From Allomyces macrogynus ATCC 38327 (Eukaryota; Blastocladiomycota; Blastocladiomycetes; Blastocladiales; Blastocladiaceae), in NCBI GenBank assembly GCA_000151295.1, contig GG745367.1, forward strand, positions 170,038 to 234,037: DNA of 64,000 nt. The letters are read 5' to 3'. Positions 56,558-64,000 of this stretch are shown here, in pieces. Every line of letters starts with the position of its first letter. Positions within the stretch are counted from its first letter, which is position 1. The position numbers were made by a program, and so were the translations under genes. The notes beneath the pieces were generated by a model. The model had not been told where the DNA came from. It did not search any database and saw only the letters and a program-made list of their open reading frames with translations.

Positions 56558-59500
56558 ATGGCGGCCGACGCCATGCAAAAGTCGGCTCACGGGCAGCGAG
56601 CGCAGCCGCCGTCGATTGCCGTTGCGCGTCTCGAGAGCGCGTCCACGACCATCAACGGCCCAGGTGTCGATGGTGACGACCAGCCTGACCCCGATGCGCC
56701 GTTGCTGCGAATGGGAGAGTCGGGCGTGCTCTACCGGGCCTTTGACCGCGCGCGCGACCTGTTTGCCGTCGCGACAACGTTTCTCGCGACCGCGGCGATT
56801 CTTCCGAATACGGAGCTTGCAACCGGATGGCGATTACTTGCCATGGGTGCCGCGGTCGCGCAGTCTATTCTGATTCCGTACCAGGTCGCGTTTGCCGTGG
56901 ATTCCAACTCTGTCGCGCTCACGTTCAATAACGCCGCGTGGGCTATCCTGATTATCGACATTGTGCTCGGGTTCCGCACGGCGTTTATCAACTACGACGG
57001 CCAAGTCGTCGCGCAACCCCGCGCTATGGCCGTCAATTACCTGCGGTCGCGATTCCTTCTCGACGTGGTTGCCAACTTCCCGATTGAAGTGTTTGCGCCG
57101 ACTCTCTACGCGCACGGCTACCGTTCGTTGCGGCTCAACCGCGTCCTGTCGCTCTACAAGGCCATGGCCTGGATCCGACACGAGGAAATGAAGTTGACGG
57201 GGTCGCTGCTCGTCCAGGCCTACAAGTTTCTGCTTATGGTCATCATGGTCATCCACTACTACGCGTGCATCTGGTGGATCATCGGGTTGCCGCCAACAAC
57301 GTCGGCGTCGGTGTCGTCTTCACCGGAACCCGACGTGGTCGCCCAGACGCGGTCCGCGTTTTCGCTGTCGTGGCTTCCATTATCCAGGCTCGCGTCCTCG
57401 CCGTCAACCACCACTTCCTCGACAACCACGACAACGACAACGACCATGACGTGGTCCATGTACGATCCGAACCGGCACAACTCGGTCGACTTGCACGCAC
57501 ACGAGCTCGACGACCACACGTCCATCAAGTACGTCTACTCGGCATATTGGGTGCTCAACAGTACGCTTTGCTGGCAGCGCGTGTTCTTGTCCTGAGGTTG
57601 GGCGTCGGGTACTCTACTCACGTTCTTTTTCTTCTAGTCCTGACAGTCCCGGGCTACGCCGACCTCGAGGCGCCCAATTTCCAGGAAAAGACGATTGGCC
57701 TGGCCATGTTTCTCTCGGGCCTGATTCTGTTCGGCTACGTGACGGCCTCAGTCACGTCGATCCTGGCCAACCGCGACTCGCAGCGATCGCGGTACCAGCA
57801 AAAGTTGCTGTCGGTGCGGCAGTACATGGACCACAACCATTTCGACGCGACGACGCGCAAGCGCGTGTCGGCCTACTACAACTACCTGTGGAAACGGAAC
57901 AAGGGCATCGATGCCAAGACGATTTTCACCGACTTGCCGACAACGTTCCAGGCCGAACTCGCGCTCGGGATCAATGGGCACATTATTGGCAAAGTGCCGC
58001 TGTTCCAAGACACGGAGATTGGGTTCATGCGCATGCTCTCGCTCGCGCTGCAGCCGGTCTTGTTCTTGCCCAACGAATATGTCGTGAAGAAGGGCGATAT
58101 TGGGTCGGAAATGTTCTTGTACGTACTGCACCATTCTGTTCCACCAATCACTGCTCACTTTGACCCTGGCCGATTGGATCGATTCTCCCGCGCTCCAGTA
58201 TCCACAAGGGCCGCGTCGACGTGGTGAGCGAAGACGGGTCCCAAGTGTTTGCGTCCATGCACGAGGGATCGTTCTTTGGCGAGATTGCTGTACGCTCGCT
58301 GCTCGTTCGCTCTTTCTCTCCTTCCCCGCTCATCTGACCTAACCGTCCTGGCTCCATAACCGCTCCTTCCCGCACATCAAGTTGGTGCGCCTCTGTTGTG
58401 CTTGATCCGTCTCTCTTCCTTTTTGCTTCCCCGCTGACGTCCTCCCTGCACCACTCCATCAGTTCTTCTCGCGCCCACGCACCGCAAGCATTCGCGCCGC
58501 GACCTACACTGACATCTACGAGCTCTCCAAGACGAACCTGGAAGAAGTCCTTGCCTACTACCCGGCCGTCAAAGAACGCATTCTGATGGCCGCGCAGGAA
58601 CGGCTGCGCGAGAACGAGAACCGGCAGCGCGCACAACAACAGGAGCAGCAGCGCACGACGAGTCGGCCCGGCACATTACATGCCGGCACGCTCGGATCCA
58701 CGACCGGCGCCCCGAATCTCGGCACGTTGCCGTTCACGCACAGATCCGGCGCGCCGTCGCCGACCCTGTCCAAAACGAGTTTGCAGTCGATTCGGGTCCC
58801 GGACCAGCCTACAATCCAGGAATCGAACGAGTCGCCGGCATCGACGCGCGAGAACGTGAATGTGACGGTGAGCGTGAGCGGGGCCGCGATGCTGCACGCT
58901 GCCGTCGCTGATGCCGAGAACACCAGTCCCGACTCGGACGGTACCGGTGCGGGGCGGCGCACGTTGACCAAGCGTGGGGGTCCGGGTACCGTGCGGTCGA
59001 CATCGACCGTGCATACGAGCCACGCGCACGGGTCGCTGACGCTGCCCACCGGGACGCTCCCTCCCGCCATCACCGTGACGACCTCGCAACACTCGCTTGG
59101 CGGGAGCCGCGCACTTTCGTCGCACCACTCGAGCCCGCACTCGTCCATGGCCGCATCAATTCTCGAAATCGGCGGGTCGATCACGACCGATGGCGAAGTG
59201 ACGCTTCCCGACTCTATTTTCGGGATGCGCGTCGCGCATATCGACGCGTCAAATGCCGCGCTCGGCGGTGTCGGCGCGTCCAAACTGAGCTATGTCTCGG
59301 GCCCGGAACCGCCACTGCCGCCGCCGACGCGCGCGGCCGGGCTGCGCGAAAGGCTCCTGCAAGTGGGCGGGTCGGGTCTTGCGGCGGCAGGGTCGCTTGT
59401 GTTTGGCGGGTCGCAGCTCCTGGGCACGCGCCGGATGGGGTCCGCCGTGAACGTGGTCGCTGCGCCGGCGCTCGACACCCCGTCGGCAGTGCCCGCCCGC

Positions 59501-59953
59501 ACGCGCAAGTTTTCCGTCGACTCGGCGGGCAGCGGCCCGAGTGCCGAAATGACCAACCACAGCAATAACGGACCGGGTGGAACAAGTCCGCGGCGTTTCT
59601 CGAGCCCGTCAGCGCCGCTCTCGGGCCTCCATTCCGGATCGCGCACGCCGCCGTCTGTCGCATCTGCCGGATCGCTCGGGTCGCACCGTAGTGGGAGTGC
59701 GGGCGCCGACGGGATTGCGACGGGGAGTCGGGTCATGCGCGAGGCCCCGCTGGTGGAGGTGACGGACGAAGACGACGTGGCGGATAACGTCTCGACGTTG
59801 CCGCAAGGGTCGATGGCGAGTTTTGCCGTACCAGGTGCACAGCCGCGCGGGTCGCATAATTCGTTGCCGGTCACGTCGGCGCGCGCGTCGGCGGTTAGTT
59901 TGTCCGACGAGGAGCGCCGGCGCGCCAAGCGCACGACGACTTTGAATCGGTGA
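56558..59953 (+). CDS. Cyclic-nucleotide-gated (CNG/HCN superfamily) cation channel with atypical pore
   Basis: Four exons: 56558-57560, 57638-58118, 58199-58289, 58463-59953; donors GTACGC, GTACGT, GTACGC; phases agree; 1,021 residues; start accATGgcg. Seen: S1 onward (DLFAVATTFLATAAILP), AWAILIIDIVLGFRTAFINY (S2-S3), VNYLRSRFLLDVVANFPIEV, a weakly charged S4-like segment (YRSLRLNRVLSLYKAMAWIR) and S5 (FLLMVIMVIHYYACIWWIIG). A Thr-rich extracellular loop is followed by the pore ILTVPGYADLEAP, then S6 (FLSGLILFGYVTASVTSILA), a C-linker, and a cyclic-nucleotide-binding domain with FFGEIALFFSRPRTASIRAA, whose Arg-Thr pair contacts the cyclic phosphate. The last about 400 residues are Ser/Gly/Pro-rich. 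CNG channels of this superfamily act downstream of guanylyl-cyclase rhodopsin in blastoclad zoospores (known for Blastocladiella). A role here in phototaxis or motility is inference. Confidence 0.9.
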
Positions 59954-60759
59954 TGGTGGGGAGTTGAAAGGAGGGAAGGGTGTGTGGACTGTGGCGTGGG
60001 AGGATGCAGAGGGGAGACTCGAACGATGGCATACCAATGGACACGGATGGAGCAAGGCACGACCAATATACGGCGCTATGGTAAGCAGGAGATTGTTGCA
60101 ACGGCTTGTAAATACGGCAGCCCACTTGTGGGCTCAGGCGCATCTCCTCCACTGTGTAGGCCATGGATACACCAGAGATTCGATCCTGGCCGCACACGGT
60201 GATGGTGAGGATGATGGGACAAACAGTGTCCTGCCACGTCCAGTGCAGAATCGCGGTCTTTGAACGCACTGCTGTGCACGACGGGTGCCCAACCGCGATC
60301 ACCATGCCCCTTTGAGCAGTACCGCTGGGGAACAACGTCAACAACAACTTGACGCTCGATGTTGGATGTTGGAGAACATTCTCCTAGGAAATTTCGAATT
60401 TTCGAAAGTTCCATCTTTGATGAAAGCACACAAGATGAGTTGTTGGAAGGTGCTGGTGTCGTGCTGTTTGGCTGGCACCCATGTTGTGTTGAGTTAACCA
60501 CTGCACCAAAACCTGATCAAAGGCAGCAGTGCTGGATTCACCATTCCAACATGTTGAACGACACGCCATCGTGCCGCAAACACGCGACCACAAGACTTCT
60601 CACCCAGGCAGCGAGTTGAATGAAAGCACTCGCGTGTTCTTCGCAAATCGACTGGAAGCCTCTACAAATCACCTCAAAAACGCAAAAAAAGCGACGCCAA
60701 CCAGGCAAAACGCGAGCCACAAAAAATGGAATAATCGAAGTAAAGCACGGAAGGCACGT
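59954..60759. other. Convergent intergenic region
   Basis: About 800 bp between the stop codons of the CNG channel and the four-repeat protein. Less GC-rich in its right half. No gene recognised; probably two 3' UTRs. Confidence 0.4.
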
Positions 60760-61869
60760 TTAGTGCTGCGTCAGCACAACACGGTCGGGCTGCACGTCCG
60801 TGGCCGGGACCGCGGCCTCGACCGACCCGTACGACTTGCGCGCGCGGCGGCGGTGCACCATCACGGCAGCGCCGACAGCGGCAGCCAAGACGACACCGGC
60901 GCCGACCGCGATACCAATGAAGCCCGACGAGACGCCCGACGCGGCTGGGGCATCGGAGCTCGCAGCGGCAACGGTGTCCTGGCTCTTCTTGCCGTTCCCC
61001 TGGCCCTTGACGCCCGTAACCACGGGGCCCACCACCAGCACGTCCTTCTGGTCCTTCTTGCCCTTGCGCGTCTCCCAGGAGAACTCGAACCCTGCGTCGG
61101 CGGGCGGCGCGGGCATCGTGATCGTCTCGAGCTGCGGGTCCTTCTTCTTGGCGGCGGCCACCTCAGACGCGGCATCGACAGCCTTCTTGCCGCCGTTCCC
61201 GTTCCCGCTGTTCGACTTGACGCCAGTGACGACCGGGCCAACGACCAAAACGTCCTTGTTGTTCTTCTTACCCTTGCGCGTCTCCCACGAGAACTCGAAC
61301 CCAGCGTCCGCGGGCGGTGCCGGCATCGTGAGCGTCTCCAACTGCGGGTCCGTCTTCTTAGCCTCGGCCTCGGCCGACGCCGCGTCGACGGCCTTCTTGC
61401 CGCCGTTACCGGCGCCCTTGCCCTGGCCCTTGAGCCCCGTCACGACGGGCCCAACCACCACGACATCCTTGCTGTTCTTCTTCCCCTTGCGCGTCTCCCA
61501 GGAGAACTCGAACCCTGCGTCGGCGGGCGGCGCGGGCATCGTGATCGTCTCGAGCTGCGGGTCCTTCTTCTTTGACTCGGCCTCAGCGCTGGCCGCGTCC
61601 ACGGCCTTTTTCTTGCCGCCGCCGTTACCGGCACCCTGGCCCTGGCCCTTGAGCCCCGTGACGACGGGACCAACAACCAGCACGTCCTTGGCGTTCTTCT
61701 TGCCCTTGCGCGTCTCCCACGAAAACTCAAACCCAGCGTCCTCGGGCGGAGCAGGCATCGTGATCGTCTCGAGCTGCGACGACGAGTCGGCGGCCGCAGC
61801 CACGTTCAGGAGCGCGGCGATCACGACGATGGCCAGGACGGCCGTGGCGCGGGTCGTGCGGAAGGCCAT
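60760..61869 (-). CDS. Secreted/membrane-anchored protein with four near-identical tandem repeats
   Basis: Single exon, 369 residues. Residues 1-27 form a signal peptide (MAFRTTRATAVLAIVVIAAL, then LNVAAAA). Four repeats of about 70 residues follow. Each has a core P-Q-L-E-T-(I/L)-T-M-P-A-P-P, then DAGFEFSWETRKGKK, then KDVLVVGPVVTG, separated by Lys/Gly/Asn-rich and Ala/Glu-rich spacers (KKAVDAASAEAE). Near the C terminus is a transmembrane helix (FIGIAVGAGVVLAAAVGAAV), then MVHRRRARKSYGS and a short tail. The layout is a type I membrane protein with an outward repeat region. No Cys in the repeats. No family recognised. High identity between repeats at the DNA level suggests ongoing homogenisation. 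Could be a cell-surface, adhesive or wall-associated protein. Confidence 0.8.
   Translation of the reverse strand: MAFRTTRATAVLAIVVIAALLNVAAAADSSSQLETITMPAPPEDAGFEFSWETRKGKKNAKDVLVVGPVVTGLKGQGQGAGNGGGKKKAVDAASAEAESKKKDPQLETITMPAPPADAGFEFSWETRKGKKNSKDVVVVGPVVTGLKGQGKGAGNGGKKAVDAASAEAEAKKTDPQLETLTMPAPPADAGFEFSWETRKGKKNNKDVLVVGPVVTGVKSNSGNGNGGKKAVDAASEVAAAKKKDPQLETITMPAPPADAGFEFSWETRKGKKDQKDVLVVGPVVTGVKGQGNGKKSQDTVAAASSDAPAASGVSSGFIGIAVGAGVVLAAAVGAAVMVHRRRARKSYGSVEAAVPATDVQPDRVVLTQH
60968..61770. repeat. Four tandem coding repeats
   Basis: Nucleotide-level direct repeats of roughly 180-220 bp inside the four-repeat gene. The most conserved block encodes the DAGFEFSWETRKGKK segment and occurs near 61,065, 61,275, 61,490 and 61,710. 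Boundaries are approximate. Confidence 0.75.
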
Positions 61870-62904
61870 ACTATTGGTTGGATACGGTTGACGGAGAGAT
61901 GGGCAGGGGGTCTAGACGTGGTTCGGTCGGAGGTGGTGGGTGTAGCCCAGAGGGAAGGTCAGTGGAACCGTGCGTCTGGTCGATCCGCAGCAGCTCCAGT
62001 CCATCCGGTCACGTCGCGTTCGCGGTTGCATGCAGGTGCGGGGTGCGGGTCAGCGGTTCGATCGCGCTTGCGTCGCTGGTTAAGTAATGCCCGTACATCC
62101 TGGAAACCGCCGCGGTTGTCGTGGAGGACGGACGATGCGCGCCAGACAGAGCAAAGGAGAAGAGAGTCGGTTCGGTCGCTTCCAACGCGGGCGGTACGCC
62201 GCTTTTATGCCGTTGCGTGTCCTCCCCCAGGGCGGCGGCGCGTTGCGCGCTGAGGTCGGGTGAGTTGGGTGACCGACAGGCAACTGGAATAAACAGAAGG
62301 AGACGACACACACACACGGGCAGGTTAGGACGAGCAAAAAGAATATCAAAGTATTTTCCAACGGCGCGCGAGACCGTATTTCCCGAGCGTGCTTGCACGG
62401 TGGGCGCGCGCGCGTGCGCCTCCCCACGCTCCCCAGACACTGAGTCTCGGTGGTTTGCGCCCGTGTCGGGCCGTGAAGAACTCGGCCTGGAATGGTTGGA
62501 TTTGATCTGTCGGCGTGGTTTCCATGGAAGCGCGGCCCACGAAACGCGGTGCTCTTGAGTGGAGGATAGATTGTGCGTCCCATGCTGCCGGCCATTACGG
62601 TGGGCGGACGTGGATCATCACCCTCATCGCGCGCCTTATCCCGCCTGGCTCCTGCTCACGCTTGTCCGAGGGGTCCAATCCACCGCCTACTCCGCCCGAC
62701 ATAGCCGACCGTCGGCCCGCCATCAACACCAGTACCGATCATATCCAAATCCCAGCGTATATATGCAAGATCTGTCACTCGCAGGGACGCCGACCTACCT
62801 ATCTACCTACCTATCTCTCCTCGACAGCCGACCACTCACCACGGCCTCCAGCACCCTCTCTCTTCTCTCCTCCATTTCCCTCCACTTCTCTCCACCTCAC
62901 CCAC
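61870..62904. other. Intergenic region
   Basis: About 1 kb between the start of the four-repeat gene and the stop of the RRM gene, both minus strand. Includes a short CTAC/CTAT repeat near 62,790-62,815 and CA/AC-rich stretches. No gene recognised; expected to carry the promoter of the four-repeat gene. Confidence 0.4.
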
Positions 62905-63920
62905 TCACCACTCGCCCAACTCCCGCCGCTCGCCCAACCTGCCATCATCAAACCCGTCGGTCGCCGGCGGAAACCCCGTGATCCCGCCACCACCACCCCA
63001 GGTATCGTTGCGCACGCGCTTTGCGGGGCGCAACGTTGGCGGCGAATTCGTCAGCGACCGTACGCGGCGGTTCCCGGTGCGCGGCGACCGCTGCTGGTAG
63101 TACGGGAGCCCCGGCAGCCCGGGAGCGACGCGGTCGCCGCGCGATGGGGACACGGACAGGTCGAGTCGTTTGCGGCCGGGTTGGATCTGGAGATGGGGAG
63201 AAGGGGGGTGAGTCAGGTGGGACGGCGGCAAGATGGGTAAGTAGGCGGGCAGCCAGGCAGCGAGGGTGGAAGAAAAGGAAGGTGGAGGCGAGGGGCACGT
63301 CAAGAGAAAATGAAGGAGGAGGGCGAGGATGTGAGGTTGAAGGGAGAAGGAAGCGGAGGAGGGGATGACGTACCGACATCGGACGGTTGCGGAAGATCCC
63401 CCCGTCCAGCTTGAGCAAGTTGCGCACTCCGGTCTCGGATGCCATGACGATCAAAACAACCCTGTGGAGAAACAAACCAACCCTGCGTGAATGGACATTG
63501 GTCGCACGACACCACCTCTCCAGTCATCACCGCCATACCCCGCATACGAATACTGGAGCGGGTCGACCGCCACGAGCCGGAACATGCGGCGGCACGACTC
63601 GACTTGCCCGGCGCGGTCATGCACAAAATCAATCAAATTGTCAATCGGCTCCTTGTACGGCAAGTTCGACACCTGCACCAGGTTCGGCTGTGCATCGTAG
63701 GCGTCATGGCCGCGCCGCGCCGTGCCCGCCGCCGCCCCGCCGGCGCCTTTGGGCGCGCGCGACCGCCCGCGGGACCGCGACCGCGACCGGGAACGCGAAT
63801 GCGACGACCGCCGCGACGCGCCACCACCACCACGGCCGCCCGTGGCGGTTGGCCGGGGCCGCGGCCGCGTTGGAACGGCGCGCGGGACCGGGAACGCGAC
63901 CGCGAAGTGTTCAAACCGGC
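62905..63920 (-). CDS. RRM-containing SR/RGG-type RNA-binding protein (5' end uncertain)
   Basis: Exons placed: about 63920-63584, 63461-63374, 63186-62905; donors GTTCCG and GTACGT; phases agree for the last two junctions. The 5' part encodes Arg/Ser and Gly/Arg-rich sequence (SHSRSRSRSRSRGRSRAPKG), but the frame shifts near 63.8 kb, so another intron or a start beyond the window is likely. Splicing assembles one RRM: beta-1 NLVQVSNLPYKEP, alpha-1 IDNLIDFVHDRAG, beta-2 QVESCRRM joined to beta-3 VVLIVMAS, alpha-2 ETGVRNLLKLDGG, beta-4 IFRNRPMS. The beta-3 strand lacks the aromatic RNP1 residues, so RNA contact may be unusual. The C-terminal exon is Arg/Pro/Gly-rich (LTNSPPTLRPAKRVRND) and ends GRLGERRELGEW. 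Probably a nuclear mRNA-processing factor. Confidence 0.68.
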
Positions 63921-64000
63921 GCCATAAGTCAGGGCTGGTACCGAGGTGCGAGAATTGGGATCATACTAATTTCTGTCCAGGTTGGGGGGTACGTGCGGGT

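Noticed and set aside
57265..58227. 320-codon frame running through the first CNG intron
   Set aside because: Its first half is a shifted frame of exon 1 and it only enters the true frame in exon 2; splicing at 57560/57638 gives a continuous channel instead.
60968..61770. Regularly spaced repeats resembling a CRISPR array
   Set aside because: The repeats are long, in frame and coding, spacers are also repeated, and the window is eukaryotic.
60800..61891. 363-codon plus-strand open frame with repeats (TTSFWSFLPLRVSQENSNPA type)
   Set aside because: Antisense of the four-repeat protein; its repeats are only the reverse complement of the real coding repeats.

Overview
The window looks like nuclear DNA of a zoosporic (flagellated) fungus, most likely a blastocladiomycete. 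This is an inference from gene content. A velvet-domain regulator points to Fungi. A SAXO-type axonemal microtubule protein and an ASH-repeat protein point to a flagellum or centriole. A cyclic-nucleotide-gated channel of the kind known from blastoclad zoospores is also present. Host genes are very GC-rich, with short introns (mostly 60-175 bp). More than half of the introns I could place begin GTACG. Gene density is high, with many divergent and convergent neighbours. Exon boundaries below were placed by eye from reading frame, splice phase and family similarity, without transcript data.

Layout: (1) 1-1,912, minus: two broken tandem copies of an unrecognised three-exon gene family. (2) 2.4-10.6 kb: a GT31-like glycosyltransferase, an ASH-repeat protein broken by a 100-N assembly gap, and a G-protein alpha subunit. 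(3) 12.3-25.4 kb: a C2H2 zinc-finger protein, PI-specific phospholipase C, the MSS4/DSS4 Rab chaperone, tRNA-dihydrouridine synthase 4, a RING-finger protein, SKP1 and SAXO. (4) 25.9-40.8 kb: a GRAM/VASt sterol-transfer protein, a velvet regulator, AP-1 gamma-adaptin and a Kv-type potassium channel. (5) 41.1-43.6 kb, plus: two more tandem copies of the three-exon family, one with an intact frame and one with a nonsense codon. (6) 44.3-50.2 kb, minus: a decayed poly(A) polymerase copy next to the intact poly(A) polymerase gene, which diverges from TRAPPC3/BET3 (50.5-51.3 kb). (7) 51.6-55.8 kb: a nested transposon. An AT-richer PIF/Harbinger element with terminal inverted repeats, a TAA target duplication, a DDE transposase and a Myb/SANT-like protein has inserted into an older Harbinger-type transposase gene. 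(8) 56.6-63.9 kb: a cyclic-nucleotide-gated channel with an unusual pore, a secreted or membrane protein with four near-identical repeats, and an RRM/SR RNA-binding protein that reaches toward the window end.

Functionally the window mixes housekeeping genes (mRNA polyadenylation, tRNA modification, vesicle traffic, SCF ubiquitin ligase) with signalling genes that could serve zoospore behaviour (G-alpha, PLC, CNG and Kv channels, flagellar proteins). The least explained content is the three-exon tandem family and the four-repeat surface protein.
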